A stretch of DNA of 64,000 bases from Gemmatimonadota bacterium (GTDB lineage: Bacteria > Gemmatimonadota > Gemmatimonadetes > Palauibacterales > Palauibacteraceae): NCBI GenBank assembly GCA_021295785.1, contig JAGWBR010000015.1, forward strand, positions 1 to 64,000. Reading direction: 5' to 3'. Of the stretch, positions 17,086-26,659 are shown in pieces. How positions within the stretch are numbered: position 1 is the first letter of the stretch; the number at the start of each line of letters is the position of its first letter. Position numbers and translations under genes: made by a program. The notes beneath the pieces are model-generated. The model was not told the origin of the DNA, did no database searches, and worked only from the letters and a program-made list of their open reading frames with translations.

Positions 17086-17580
17086 CTACCGACCGTGGTA
17101 GGCCGGGTGCGCCTGCCTAACAGCCACGAATACGCCGCGGCAGGTCGCGGTCACCTTTCCTCCTGAATGCAGCTCGGCATCTATTTCGGCACGCCTGGGC
17201 CCGGAGTCCACGGCCCGGGCGGTCAGGCGGACCGGCGCGTCGGTTGGGGTCGGCGCCAGCAGCCTGACCGAATATTCCGCGGTCACGGTCACCGGAGGTT
17301 CCGTGGCTCCTGCCTGTAGCATCAGCCAGTGCGCGGCCGTCCAGTTGGCATGGCAGTCCAGGAGGGTGCCGATTATGCCTCCGTTCAGCACACCGGGGAA
17401 CGCGTGGTGATTGAGACCGGGGGTCCACTCCGCCACTACCTCGGGCGCGCCATCGGGACCCTTGCCGCCCTCTGGCGGACCGGCGAAACTCCTCAGACGC
17501 AGGCCCTCCGGGTTGGCGGGCCCGCATCCCCAGCAGACCATTTCGGGCGCGTACTCCTCCTGCAGACATTTCTCGGCCAT
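17086..17580 (-). CDS. PaaI-family hotdog thioesterase
   Basis: A 164-aa single-hotdog protein. The N-terminus has a CWGCGPANPEGL motif (Cys16, Cys19) seen in a subset of PaaI-like thioesterases. The helix-capping FPGVLNGGIIGTLLDCHANW (about 60-79) carries the family's catalytic region, and VTVTAEYSVRLLAPTPTD is the central sheet. It likely hydrolyses an acyl-CoA thioester; the substrate is undetermined. It converges on pxpC and diverges from the SURF1 gene. Confidence 0.85.
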   Translation of the reverse strand: MAEKCLQEEYAPEMVCWGCGPANPEGLRLRSFAGPPEGGKGPDGAPEVVAEWTPGLNHHAFPGVLNGGIIGTLLDCHANWTAAHWLMLQAGATEPPVTVTAEYSVRLLAPTPTDAPVRLTARAVDSGPRRAEIDAELHSGGKVTATCRGVFVAVRQAHPAYHGR

Positions 17581-17674
17581 ATTCGTTTATACCCGCTTCA
17601 CGTTTCTTGGATTGCGTGCCCCCGCCGGCCGGGCGGCCTCGACCCAACTCGGTGACAAAGCTAGGGCGTCAGGC

Positions 17675-18394
17675 ATGAAAAACGCCCTCACACTGATTGC
17701 GGCGCTCGCGATTGCCGCTGTCTGCGTGCGACTCGGGTTCTGGCAACTCGACCGACACCGGGAACGCACGGCGGCCATCGAGTCCCGTCTAGCCCGGTCG
17801 GCGTTGCCGGAGGTCACCTGGCACACCCAGGTGCCCTCTGACACCGCCGGCCTTACGGGGCGCCGGGTGCGCGTGACGGGCCGGTGGGGTGACCCCTCCA
17901 GCGATGTGATCCTGCGCAGCCGGTCAATGGACGGACGGCCCGGCGTGGAGTTGTTGTCCGCGTTCCTGGTCGGAGATCCCGGCGCAGTCGAAGGTGCGGG
18001 CGACGCCGTGATGGTGGTTCGCGGCTGGCTCCCCGCTGCCGACGGTCTCAGCCCCCAACTCGCCCGGGCGGGCACCCGAAGAACCGCTAACGAACTGTCG
18101 GGCACTCTAATCTCCTCGCGCGAGGGCCGCGGGGGGGCGCCCGTTTGGGCCGAAACCGACGCCGGACCAAGACTCGCCCTGGGCGGGGTTGACCTCGACG
18201 TGATCGCCGACAGCCTGGGACTGGATCCGTCGCCACACGTTATCCTGGCAGACTGGGACGGATCGGGGGGATTTGGCCCGCCGCGGGAGCTCCCGACAGA
18301 CGGCGGTCCGCACCTTTCCTACGCGGTCCAGTGGTTCTCGTTCGCCGTTATCGGACTGGTCGGCACGGCAATTCTCCTCCGCCGCCGGAGGTAA
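17675..18394 (+). CDS. SURF1-family cytochrome oxidase assembly protein
   Basis: A 239-aa SURF1 protein, involved in haem a delivery to or assembly of haem-copper oxidases. Membrane segments lie at both termini: residues 3-20 (TLIAALAIAAVCVRLG), directly followed by the signature GFWQLDRHRER, and the C-terminal SFAVIGLVGTAILL. The periplasmic body contains RRVRVTGRWG, VMVVRGWLPAADG and the closing HLSYAVQWFSFA motif. Together with the menaquinone genes it indicates an aerobic respiratory chain with a haem-copper oxidase. No cox gene is in the window. Confidence 0.9.
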   Translation: MKNALTLIAALAIAAVCVRLGFWQLDRHRERTAAIESRLARSALPEVTWHTQVPSDTAGLTGRRVRVTGRWGDPSSDVILRSRSMDGRPGVELLSAFLVGDPGAVEGAGDAVMVVRGWLPAADGLSPQLARAGTRRTANELSGTLISSREGRGGAPVWAETDAGPRLALGGVDLDVIADSLGLDPSPHVILADWDGSGGFGPPRELPTDGGPHLSYAVQWFSFAVIGLVGTAILLRRRR

Positions 18395-18415
18395 ACCGGG
18401 CGGGACCCGGGCGGA

Positions 18416-19138
18416 CTACCTGGGGGCCGGTATCTGGTGCCGTTCCGCGACCGTCATGCCGGTTAGCCCCGGAGGCGGGCTGAACACCTCGCTTGCAACC
18501 AGCGCCCTGATCAGAGGGTCGTAACGGTCCAGGGCAGCCAGCGGGGCCGCGCCCGGCGCGCCGACGGACCTTCTCCGGGCCGCTGGTCGCTCGATCGTCG
18601 GGACCGGTGGCAAATCCTCAAGGCTTTGGGAACGCCGGGGAGGTCGATCGGGGCCTCTGTAGCTCCGGTCGGACCGCTCACGGCCGCGTTGGCTGACCGG
18701 CGCGGCGACCTTTTCGGATCGCCCGGATCGTGCTGTCGCCCCGATTCCCCACGGGTCCGGCACAGGCAGGTTCCTGGGCGGAAGCGGCGGCTCGTCGTGG
18801 CGCGGAAAACCACCCGCCGGCACAGGCGTTCCAACGAGGGGCCGGGGCTCCTCGGGCTCTTTGGAACCCGCGCGCTCAACCCCTGTTTCGACATCAGTAT
18901 CAGTCCCCATTTGGCGCGAAAGCTCCTCGGCCAGGTCAGGGAATCCCAGAACTTCAAGGAATCCCCGCGACCTCGTCGCCTCCCCCACGGGGTCGGTGGC
19001 GGGGCGCTCATCCGGTGGGACGACCACGACGGGTCGCCGCGCCTTCTCCCTCTGCTCACGCTGCTGCTTTCGCTTCTGCACCGAGGCAAACAGCGAAGCC
19101 GCTATCGCAAACAGGACAAAGAGGTTACCAAAGTCCAT
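18416..19138 (-). CDS. Membrane-anchored low-complexity protein next to floA
   Basis: A 240-aa protein with one N-terminal membrane segment (LFVLFAIAASLFASV, about residues 6-20). A basic coiled stretch KRKQQREQREKARR follows, then a long proline- and arginine-rich disordered region, and a short conserved-looking C-terminus (DRYDPLIRALVASEVFSPPP). I do not recognise a family. It sits two bases after floA in a three-gene unit with NfeD and FloA, so a role in the same membrane-domain system is plausible but unproven. Confidence 0.65.
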   Translation of the reverse strand: MDFGNLFVLFAIAASLFASVQKRKQQREQREKARRPVVVVPPDERPATDPVGEATRSRGFLEVLGFPDLAEELSRQMGTDTDVETGVERAGSKEPEEPRPLVGTPVPAGGFPRHDEPPLPPRNLPVPDPWGIGATARSGRSEKVAAPVSQRGRERSDRSYRGPDRPPRRSQSLEDLPPVPTIERPAARRRSVGAPGAAPLAALDRYDPLIRALVASEVFSPPPGLTGMTVAERHQIPAPR

Positions 19139-19140
19139 CG

Positions 19141-20127
19141 TTATTCCTTGTCAGCATCCTGGCGGGGAGGATTCGCGATGGACGAACGCATTTCGGTGTC
19201 GCTCTGGACGTTCCGGTAGCGCATGTAGTCCATGATCCCGAGGTTCCCCTCGCGGAAAGCCTCGGAAATAGCAAGCGGAACCGCCGCTTCGGCCTTGACC
19301 AGCTCCGCGCGCATCTCCTCCACCCGAGCCCGGTTTTCTTGCTCGGACGCAACGGCCATGGCGCGCCTTTCCTCGGCCTTGGCCTGCGCGATGCGCTTGT
19401 CGGCTTCGGCCTGGTCGGTCTGGAGTTCGGCGCCAATGTTCTTGCCCACGTCCACGTCGGCGATATCGATCGACAGAATCTCAAACGCCGTGCCGCTGTC
19501 CAACCCCTTGGCCAGCACGGTCTTTGAGATGTTGTCGGGGTTTTCCAGCACCGCCTTGTGGGATGCCGCCGAACCGATCGTCGACACGATTCCCTCGCCC
19601 ACACGAGCCAGGATCGTCTCCTCCCCCGCACCACCGACCAAGCGGTTGATGTTGGCGCGCACGGTGACCCGCGCAGTGGCGATCAACTGAATACCGTCTT
19701 TCGCCATCGCTGCGACCTTCGGCGTCTGGATGACCCTCGGGTTGACCGACACCTGCACGGCATCGAGCACGTTACGGCCCGCCAGGTCAATCGCCGCAGC
19801 CTGACGGAAGGGCAGCTCAATGTTGGCCTTGTCCGCGGAAATCAGGGCATTGACCACTCGTTCCACCTTGCCCCCGGCCAGATAATGCGATTCAAGCTCG
19901 TTGGTGTTCAGGGGAAGCCCCGCCTTGGACGAGCTGATCAACGGGTAGACAATGCTCGGCGGGTGAATCTTCCTGAGCCTCATCCCCACGAGAGCACCCA
20001 GACTGACGCGAACGCCCGAAGCGATGGCCGTTATCCACAGCCTCACCGGGACGGCCCACATCAAGATCAGGATGCCGATCGCAACGGCGATCGCCAATAA
20101 CAAACTGGTTCCGGCGAGTCCTTCCAT
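19141..20127 (-). CDS. floA: Flotillin-like protein FloA
   Basis: A 328-aa SPFH-type scaffold of bacterial functional membrane microdomains. The N-terminal hairpin membrane segment (about residues 5-30) leads into the FloA-specific [20 protein letters not shown] block. The SPFH/band-7 domain covers about 60-230 (including [20 protein letters not shown]), and an alanine/glutamate coiled coil lies at about 230-290 ([20 protein letters not shown]). Length and order match FloA (YqfA). It sits directly downstream of a NfeD protease gene, the standard genomic pairing. Confidence 0.94.
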   Translation of the reverse strand: MEGLAGTSLLLAIAVAIGILILMWAVPVRLWITAIASGVRVSLGALVGMRLRKIHPPSIVYPLISSSKAGLPLNTNELESHYLAGGKVERVVNALISADKANIELPFRQAAAIDLAGRNVLDAVQVSVNPRVIQTPKVAAMAKDGIQLIATARVTVRANINRLVGGAGEETILARVGEGIVSTIGSAASHKAVLENPDNISKTVLAKGLDSGTAFEILSIDIADVDVGKNIGAELQTDQAEADKRIAQAKAEERRAMAVASEQENRARVEEMRAELVKAEAAVPLAISEAFREGNLGIMDYMRYRNVQSDTEMRSSIANPPRQDADKE

Positions 20128-20177
20128 TAGAAGCCCCTCGTTGGTTTCTGTTTAGTTGTGCCGGGTTCTGCGCGGAA

Positions 20178-21569
20178 TCACACAGCCCGGACGACGTGTC
20201 TGTAACCGTCCGCGCTAACTATTTCGATCGCGGTATCGGCTTCAATCCAGGGCCCCTCGGTCACCACGTCAACGCGTTCCTCGTTGATCAGCGCGGTGCC
20301 CGCGGGGCGCAGGTCCGTGAGCGCGACGCCCCGTGCGCCAATGAGATCGTCGCGTTCGGGGGCCGACAAGTAGCCCGTATCGCGGTCGGTGGTTTCCCTC
20401 AGGTAAACCCCCGAAAGCCAGCGGCTCCGCGGCAGATGTCTCACCAGGGCCCAGGCCGATACGCTGGCCAGTATGATCGAAAGCGCCACAAGCCCCATGG
20501 CGTTGAAAACATCTCCGAACGTCGGAAATCGTCCCAACATGCTCATTACCGATGCTCCCAGAATTGCCCCCGCGCCCAGGATGCCGGCGACCCCCATGCC
20601 CGGAATCACGAACACTTCCACGGCAATCAGGATAACGCCCGCACCCAAGAGCAACAGTTCTTCCACGCCCGCCAGGTGAACCAGGTGATGGGCCCCGAAG
20701 AACGCAGCCAGTGAGGCAATCCCGAGGGCTCCCGGAATACCGAACCCTGGCGATCTGATTTCCATGAAAACGCCGACCATGCCGAGGCTCAGCAGCAGCG
20801 GCGCCACCTGCGACATGGTCAAGAACCGCACCAGCGCTTCTGCCCAGCTCGGGGCGGATTCCACCTCCACCGCACCGGTAAGGCCAATATCCTCCAGGAC
20901 CGCGGCCGCCCCGTCGACTTGCGCCACCGCCACGCCGATTTCGACGGCTTCCGAAGTTGTCAGGGTAAGCAGGCGGCCTTCGGGCGCGTAACCCGGCAGG
21001 TCAACCGCCTCGTCCACCATCGCCTCTCCGATTGTCGGATCGAGGCCGCGTTCCTCCGCCAGCGCACGGAACTCCGAACGCATGGCGCTGACCATCTTCT
21101 CGGAGGCCTTCTGGTCGCCCACCACGGGGGTGGCGGCGCCGATCGACCCTCCGCCGCGCATGTAGATGCCGTCCGTGGCGAGCGCGATCATCGCTCCGGC
21201 CGAAAGCGCGCGGGGGTTGATGAACGTGTAAACCGGGACCTCGCTCTCGCGCAGGGCATCCACGATTCGCCACGCGGCGTCCACCCGCCCGCCAGGCGTG
21301 TCCATTTCCAAGATCACGGCCGCGGCCCCGGTCTCGGCGGCTTCTTCCAAGACCCTCTCCACAAAAGGCGCGAGCCCCATCTCGATTTCGCCCTGAACGG
21401 GAGCGAACACCACGGTCTGCTCCTGCGGGCCTGCGTAGAGCGCCGCGGCCCCGACAAAACCGGCCGCGACAAGTGCGACGAAGACAAGATTCGCGAGGCG
21501 GACACCCGTCCAACCTCTCCAACCGCGCTGCGAGCGCACCCGCGTGCGCGAACCACCACAAGCCGTCAT
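20178..21569 (-). CDS. NfeD-family membrane serine protease
   Basis: A 463-aa long-form NfeD. A signal or membrane segment (about 26-46) is followed by a ClpP-class protease domain. ILEMDTPGGRVDAA forms the oxyanion strand, ALSAGAM holds the nucleophile Ser123, and GDQKASEKMV holds the candidate general-base lysine (153 or 157). Four or five membrane segments (about 235-360) and a C-terminal OB-fold (about 400-463) complete the family layout. NfeD proteins act with flotillin or stomatin partners, and the floA gene 50 bases downstream fits that. I kept the first ATG as start. Confidence 0.92.
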   Translation of the reverse strand: MTACGGSRTRVRSQRGWRGWTGVRLANLVFVALVAAGFVGAAALYAGPQEQTVVFAPVQGEIEMGLAPFVERVLEEAAETGAAAVILEMDTPGGRVDAAWRIVDALRESEVPVYTFINPRALSAGAMIALATDGIYMRGGGSIGAATPVVGDQKASEKMVSAMRSEFRALAEERGLDPTIGEAMVDEAVDLPGYAPEGRLLTLTTSEAVEIGVAVAQVDGAAAVLEDIGLTGAVEVESAPSWAEALVRFLTMSQVAPLLLSLGMVGVFMEIRSPGFGIPGALGIASLAAFFGAHHLVHLAGVEELLLLGAGVILIAVEVFVIPGMGVAGILGAGAILGASVMSMLGRFPTFGDVFNAMGLVALSIILASVSAWALVRHLPRSRWLSGVYLRETTDRDTGYLSAPERDDLIGARGVALTDLRPAGTALINEERVDVVTEGPWIEADTAIEIVSADGYRHVVRAV

Positions 21570-21639
21570 ACCCTGAACTCCTACCTCCGCGCTAGCCCCT
21601 GCCGGCGCTGGCAGGCCCGGGGCGTCTGAAACCTTGAAT

Positions 21640-22332
21640 CTACTCTGGGATAAGTCCTCCCGCCCATTCGGCCGTGATTTCGACTAACTCCCGGATCACG
21701 TCCGACTTGGTGCGACCCGACCTTTTCGGTACGCCGAAACCGTGGTCGGCCGATTCGATCTCACGCAGTTCGGCGCCGCGGATGCCCCGGATCGTCCGGG
21801 AGACTTCGTGCGGCTTGCCCAGAGCGTCCCTAGATCCTTGCAAAAACAGCATGGGCAACCCCGTTTCGGGTAAGTGGGCGGCCCGGCGCGCCGCCATTTC
21901 CGGGCGACCCGGAGGGTGAAGCGGAAACCCAAAGAGCACGATTCCCCGCACTCCGGGCAGGCCCCCGGAAGCGGCGGCGGTTGTGGTCATCCGGCCACCC
22001 AGCGACTTCCCGCCGGCCAGCAGCGGGAGCCCTTCCGACAGTTCCGCCGCGCAGGCCACCGCGGCCCGCACGGCACGGACCAGCACGGGCGGACGGTCCG
22101 GCGGGAAGCGGCGCCCCCCGGATTCCGCCCGGTCCATATAGGGGAAGTTGTAGCGCAGAGCCGCGATTCCCGCATCAGACAGCACCCCGGCAAGGTCGGC
22201 CATGAACTGATGAGACTTCCCCGCCCCCGCTCCGTGAGCCAGCGGCATGATCGCCCGGGCACCCGGGGGCATGGTCAGGACCGCGGATAGCCCGTCCGGC
22301 GGAATTTGGACCTCGCGTTCAGCCGTTGACAT
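21640..22332 (-). CDS. Alpha/beta-hydrolase of the KANL3/Tex30-like family
   Basis: A 230-aa hydrolase. The ATG at 22332 overlaps the end of the MFS gene by 14 bases and begins just before the conserved strands; an upstream ATG in the same frame would run 66 bases further into that gene. Features are LAHGAGAGKSHQFM (oxyanion and switch region), the nucleophile elbow GGKSLGG (Ser110), a GFPLHPPGRPE stretch, LFLQGSRDALG (acid) and ADHGFGVPKRSG (histidine). This arrangement matches KANL3/Tex30-like hydrolases. The substrate is unknown. Confidence 0.85.
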   Translation of the reverse strand: MSTAEREVQIPPDGLSAVLTMPPGARAIMPLAHGAGAGKSHQFMADLAGVLSDAGIAALRYNFPYMDRAESGGRRFPPDRPPVLVRAVRAAVACAAELSEGLPLLAGGKSLGGRMTTTAAASGGLPGVRGIVLFGFPLHPPGRPEMAARRAAHLPETGLPMLFLQGSRDALGKPHEVSRTIRGIRGAELREIESADHGFGVPKRSGRTKSDVIRELVEITAEWAGGLIPE

Positions 22333-23545
22333 TGCCTGCGGGTTGGCTCCCCGCGCCGGGCAAGACCTCCGAATCCGCGGGAGGGGGCGGTAGGGCAAAC
22401 GCCATCAACAACGCCACGGCCGCAAGCGCCGACGCGAAAAAGAACGGAAGCTCGGGTGAGTGGGCCTGGAACATCAATCCGGCCGCCAGCGGCCCGATCA
22501 CCCTTCCCGAGCCGCCGGCAAGCTGCCCCGCGCCCATAACCGACCCTTGGATATGGTCCCGGGCAAACTGAGACATCAGCGACTGAATCGAAGGGAACAA
22601 CGCGGCGGTGGAAAGGGCCCAGCACGGTACGATCACGTAGATCCACGACTGGCTCGGCGCAAGCGGAATCGCAAGCACCGACCCCGCGAGCATCAAGCAC
22701 CCTATCCGCAGGGTCTTGGTCTCGCCGAGGCGCCCCACTACCCGCCCCACCAAACCCCCGCGCACAATCACCGTCACCGCCCCGGCCAGAGTGAACACGA
22801 TGCCCATATCGGAGGCGGTCATCTCAAACCGCCTCTCGCCAAACAGCGCGAGAATCGAGGTCATGGCCGCAAAACAGGTTATGGACAGGAAATAGGTGGG
22901 AAAGAGCAGAGAAAGCGGGAAGGAGGTGACGGCCCCGAATATCTCTCGCGGCGGCGGCCCCGGTTGCCGGGATTTTTTGGACTTCCCGCGAAAACGGGGC
23001 GACTCCGGCAGGAACAACAATGCGGCCAGGGCGTTGGCGGCACACAGAATCGCCGCGAAGTACCCGGCCGCGCCAAGACCGTAACGGCTGGCGTAACCCC
23101 CGATCGCGGGCCCAATCATCACGCCGAGGCCCGCCGCCGCCCCGACCCTGGCCATTGCCGCCGCCCGCCGGTTCCCGGTACTGGAGTCCGCCGAATATGC
23201 CTGCGCCACGGCCATTGACCCGCTGGCACCCGCGGCCACGCGCGACAGCAGCAGCACGGGCACCGTCGCGGCGAGGGCAAACAGCAGGTAAGACAACGAA
23301 GACGCCATCAGACCCGCCACCATTACAGGGCGCCGGCCGATGCTGTCGGAGAGTCTGCCCAAGAGCGGGCCGGCAACCAGTTGCGCGGCCGAAAAAGACG
23401 CCAGAATCAGCGTGATCTCGAACGGGGATGCGCCCATTTCCTCCGCGTAGAAGGGCAAGAGCGGGAGGACAATTCCGAACCCCATCATGTCCGCCGCGAC
23501 AGCCGCAAGCAGGATCGGAGTCCCGGACCGCTCGGATTTAGGCAT
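22319..23545 (-). CDS. Major facilitator superfamily transporter (TetA-like)
   Basis: A 408-aa transporter with twelve predicted hydrophobic segments. The opening DMMGFGIVLPLLPFYAEEMG and the loop-2 motif GRLSDSIGRRPVM are characteristic of drug:proton antiporters of the TetA/DHA1 group. An antiporter motif C-like GLGVMIGPAIGG lies in the fifth segment. It probably exports a drug or metabolite; the substrate cannot be named. Its stop overlaps the start of the alpha/beta-hydrolase gene, suggesting that the two are co-expressed. Confidence 0.9.
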   Translation of the reverse strand: MPKSERSGTPILLAAVAADMMGFGIVLPLLPFYAEEMGASPFEITLILASFSAAQLVAGPLLGRLSDSIGRRPVMVAGLMASSLSYLLFALAATVPVLLLSRVAAGASGSMAVAQAYSADSSTGNRRAAAMARVGAAAGLGVMIGPAIGGYASRYGLGAAGYFAAILCAANALAALLFLPESPRFRGKSKKSRQPGPPPREIFGAVTSFPLSLLFPTYFLSITCFAAMTSILALFGERRFEMTASDMGIVFTLAGAVTVIVRGGLVGRVVGRLGETKTLRIGCLMLAGSVLAIPLAPSQSWIYVIVPCWALSTAALFPSIQSLMSQFARDHIQGSVMGAGQLAGGSGRVIGPLAAGLMFQAHSPELPFFFASALAAVALLMAFALPPPPADSEVLPGAGSQPAGNVNG

Positions 23546-23704
23546 CGAGTCGATTCATCGTGGCGGCGGCATTCGTTTCAGGATAGCTTTGGCCTCTCGG
23601 CGAGGCCCCTTCGGCCGCGCCTTTTTCCGGCTTGGGGCTGCCTTTCCGGCACGCCTCCCCAAGCGCCTTTCAGAACTGTCCAAACACCAACTGGAACACC
23701 GCCA

Positions 23705-24499
23705 ATGGCCGATACGCTGGTTCGTTTCGAAGTGGTCGACGGCGTCGCCGTGCTGACGCTGGACGACGCTCCCGCCAACACCTACACCCACCAGATGATG
23801 CGCGACCTGGACGACGCCATTCTCCAGGCCCGTTTCGACGAGAACGTACACGTAATCGTTCTCCGGGGCGCGGGGAGCAAGTTTTTCTGCGCCGGAGCCG
23901 ACATTTCGATGCTCCGCGATTCAGACCCCTACTTCAAATACAATTTCTGCCTCCACGCCAATGAGACACTGGTGCGTCTGGAGCAGACGCCCAAGCTGGT
24001 GATTGCGGCCCTGAACGGTCATACCGTCGGCGGCGGTCTGGAAATCGCCATGGCCTGCGACTTGCGTATCGCCCGGCGCGACAGCGGCAAGATCGGCCTG
24101 CCCGAGGTGAAGCTGGGCGTGCTTCCAGGAACCGGCGGTACGCAGAGGCTGGGACGGATGGTCGGCAAATCCAAGGCGATTGAACTTATGGCCGAAGGCA
24201 ACGTGTTCGGCTTCGAAGATGCTCGGGCGATGGGCATGGTCAACAGGATTCTGGACGGGGACGCCGACGACTTCATGGCTCAGGTGATGGACTACGCCCG
24301 GGGGTTTGTGCCGCCCTCCACCGCCTCGGCCGCCGTGGGCCGCATCAAGCGCTCCGTGCAGAGCGGGGTGGAGGTGTCGTTCTCCGAAGGGCTCGCCATC
24401 GAACGCGAGCTCCAGCAGCTCCTCTTCCAGGGGCAGGATGCCAAGGAAGGTCTGGCCGCCTACCTGGAGAAGAGGGCGCCCGAATTTTCGGGGCGGTAA
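23705..24499 (+). CDS. Enoyl-CoA hydratase/isomerase (crotonase family)
   Basis: A 264-aa crotonase that hydrates 2-enoyl-CoA or does related chemistry. The first oxyanion segment is [11 protein letters not shown] (about 58-68), and the second is [19 protein letters not shown] (about 106-124). The catalytic-glutamate region [20 protein letters not shown] follows. I start at the ATG at 23705 because the family begins about eight residues before VAVLTLDD; the same frame extends further upstream without family similarity. It opens a four-gene block with thiolase, a second crotonase and a 3-hydroxyacyl-CoA dehydrogenase. Confidence 0.9.
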   Translation: MADTLVRFEVVDGVAVLTLDDAPANTYTHQMMRDLDDAILQARFDENVHVIVLRGAGSKFFCAGADISMLRDSDPYFKYNFCLHANETLVRLEQTPKLVIAALNGHTVGGGLEIAMACDLRIARRDSGKIGLPEVKLGVLPGTGGTQRLGRMVGKSKAIELMAEGNVFGFEDARAMGMVNRILDGDADDFMAQVMDYARGFVPPSTASAAVGRIKRSVQSGVEVSFSEGLAIERELQQLLFQGQDAKEGLAAYLEKRAPEFSGR

Positions 24500-24507
24500 C
24501 CCGCACC

Positions 24508-25779
24508 TTGACCCGGACCGTGGCGGCGGGCGCGGACGGGGCGGTGTCCAGGGCGCTCCCCGGGTCATCCCCCGTAATCCTCGATGCGGTCCGCACCCCC
24601 GTTGGGCGGGCGGGCGGCACGCTGTCACGCGTGCGGCCCGACGATCTCCTGGCCACGGCCATCCGCGGGTTGATCGAGCGAAACCACTTCCCCGCCGGCA
24701 AGCTTGAGGATGTGATTGCCGGGTGCACCAACCAGGCAGGCGAAGACAACCGCAACGTAGCTCGAATGGCGGTGCTCCTGGCCGGACTCCCGGTAGAGGT
24801 CGCCGGGCAAACTGTGAACCGCCTGTGCGGCTCGGGCCTCCAGGCCGTGGTCACTGCCGCCAACGCGATCAGGGCCTCGGAGGGGTCGTTATTCATTGCC
24901 GGGGGGGTGGAGAGCATGTCCCGCGCGCCCTGGGTGATGTTGAAACCCGAGAGCGGGCTGCCGCGCGGCGTTCCCGAAATGGCCGACAGCATGCTGGGAT
25001 GGCGTTTCGTCAACCCCGCGCTGCCGGCCCGGCAAACGGTTTCACTCGGAGAAACCGCCGAAATCGTGGCCGAAGAAAACGGTGTTTCGCGAGTGGCGCA
25101 GGACGCATTGGCGCTGGAAAGCCAGCGGCGCGCGGCGGCGGCCGCGACCGACGGACGTTTTCGGGACGAGATCGTTCCGGTCGAGTTGCCCTGGCGCCGG
25201 GGCGATCCCGGGCCACGGGGCCAACCCCGCGTCGCAACAACCGACGAGCATCCCCGACCCGACACCACGGCGGCCCCGCTCGCCGGCCTGCGGACTGCGT
25301 TCCGAAGAGACGGAGGGACGGTAACGGCGGGCAATTCCTCGGGCATCAGTGACGGTGCCGCAGCCGTCTTAATGGGCAGCCTTGACGAAGCCCGCGAGCT
25401 GGGGCTGAAACCGATGGCGCGCGTGGGTCCGTCGGCCGTGGCGGGCGTTGACCCGGAGCGGATGGGCCTGGGTCCCGTGCCCGCGGTGCGCAAGGCCCTG
25501 GACCGGGCCGGCCTCGGCGCGGCCGACCTGGAGTTGGTGGAACTGAACGAAGCGTTTGCGGCGCAGGCGATTCCATGTATTGAACAGCTGGAACTTGACC
25601 CCTCGCGAGTCAACGTGAGCGGCGGCGCCATCGCGCTGGGTCACCCGCTGGGGTGCACCGGGGCGCGCATGGTGACGTCTCTCGTGCACGAAATGAAGAG
25701 ACGGGAGGCGCGAGTTGGGTTGGCGGCGATGTGCATAGGAGTGGGTCAGGGTATCGCGGCGGTTTTCTACCGGGACTGA
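24508..25779 (+). CDS. Acyl-CoA thiolase (3-oxoadipyl-CoA thiolase-like)
   Basis: A 423-aa degradative thiolase cleaving 3-oxoacyl-CoA with CoA. Residues are the nucleophile in NRLCGSG (Cys107), the histidine in [14 protein letters not shown] (about 379) and the second cysteine in CIGVGQG (about 409). The N-terminal [20 protein letters not shown] block closely resembles PcaF/PaaJ thiolases, which act on 3-oxoadipyl-CoA. The start is a TTG at 24508, eight bases after the preceding stop; GTG codons a few residues in are alternatives. The substrate assignment is inference. Confidence 0.9.
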   Translation: MTRTVAAGADGAVSRALPGSSPVILDAVRTPVGRAGGTLSRVRPDDLLATAIRGLIERNHFPAGKLEDVIAGCTNQAGEDNRNVARMAVLLAGLPVEVAGQTVNRLCGSGLQAVVTAANAIRASEGSLFIAGGVESMSRAPWVMLKPESGLPRGVPEMADSMLGWRFVNPALPARQTVSLGETAEIVAEENGVSRVAQDALALESQRRAAAAATDGRFRDEIVPVELPWRRGDPGPRGQPRVATTDEHPRPDTTAAPLAGLRTAFRRDGGTVTAGNSSGISDGAAAVLMGSLDEARELGLKPMARVGPSAVAGVDPERMGLGPVPAVRKALDRAGLGAADLELVELNEAFAAQAIPCIEQLELDPSRVNVSGGAIALGHPLGCTGARMVTSLVHEMKRREARVGLAAMCIGVGQGIAAVFYRD

Positions 25780-25846
25780 CAGCCGGGCGGGGCCGCGGGG
25801 AAATGCAGCAGCTCGCGGCAACGGAACAGCAGAAATTGGGACCTGT

Positions 25847-26659
25847 ATGGTGGGTAACGGACATTTCCCCGTTGAGCGGCACGGCGCGGTCGCCGTCGTA
25901 AGGATCAGCCGCCCCGACAAACTGAACGCGTTTTTTGGGAAGATGCGCGACGAAGCGGCCGAGGTCTTCGAGGAACTGGGCGAAGACACCTCGGTGCGGG
26001 CGGTAGTGGTGACCGGTGCCGGGCGCGCCTTCTGCGCGGGGGCCGACGTGGGCTATCTGGCCATGTTGCTGGAGGAACGGCGCTACGACGAGGCCGACGA
26101 GCTCGTGACCGCGGGCCGCCGGGTCGTTACGGCAATCCGCAACATGCCCAAGGCCGTTATCGCAGCGATCAACGGGGCTGCCGCAGGCGGAGGGGCCAAC
26201 CTGGCTCTGGCCTGCGACCTGCGCCTGGCCTCCGATAACGCCTCGATCGGCCAGACCTTCAACCGAATTGGTGTTAACCCCGATTGGGGCGGCACCTATG
26301 CGGTACCCCGTTTGGTGGGACCGGCCCGGGCCGCCGAACTGTTCATGTTCGCCGACATGGTCCCGGCCCGTGAAGCCGGGCGGATCGGTCTGGTGAACCG
26401 GGTCGTGGCGCCCGAAGAGCTGATGCCGCTGGCCATGGAGTGGGCGCAGACCCTGGCGGCCAAGCCTGCCCTGCCGATTCGCCTGTCCAAAGAGGCGATT
26501 GCCCGCAGCCTGACCTCCACCCTCGAGGAGATGCTCCAGTTTGAAGAGGCTGCGCAGCGCGAGTGCTTCGAGTCGGCCGACGCGCGCGAAGGCACATTGG
26601 CCTTCACGGAGAAACGCGCACCCCGGTTCGGGCGCGGAGCGGGCCAGGGTGATCCATGA
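25847..26659 (+). CDS. Enoyl-CoA hydratase/isomerase, second copy (PaaG-like)
   Basis: A 270-aa crotonase distinct from the one at 23705. The oxyanion segments are RAFCAGADVGYLAML (about 63-77) and NGAAAGGGANLALACDLRLA (about 106-125). The third block reads NRIGVNPDWGGTYAVPRLVG, whose aspartate is the position used by isomerase-type members such as PaaG (1,2-epoxyphenylacetyl-CoA isomerase). That specificity is suggestive only. The stop overlaps the next start as ATGA, so it is translated with the dehydrogenase. Confidence 0.88.
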   Translation: MVGNGHFPVERHGAVAVVRISRPDKLNAFFGKMRDEAAEVFEELGEDTSVRAVVVTGAGRAFCAGADVGYLAMLLEERRYDEADELVTAGRRVVTAIRNMPKAVIAAINGAAAGGGANLALACDLRLASDNASIGQTFNRIGVNPDWGGTYAVPRLVGPARAAELFMFADMVPAREAGRIGLVNRVVAPEELMPLAMEWAQTLAAKPALPIRLSKEAIARSLTSTLEEMLQFEEAAQRECFESADAREGTLAFTEKRAPRFGRGAGQGDP

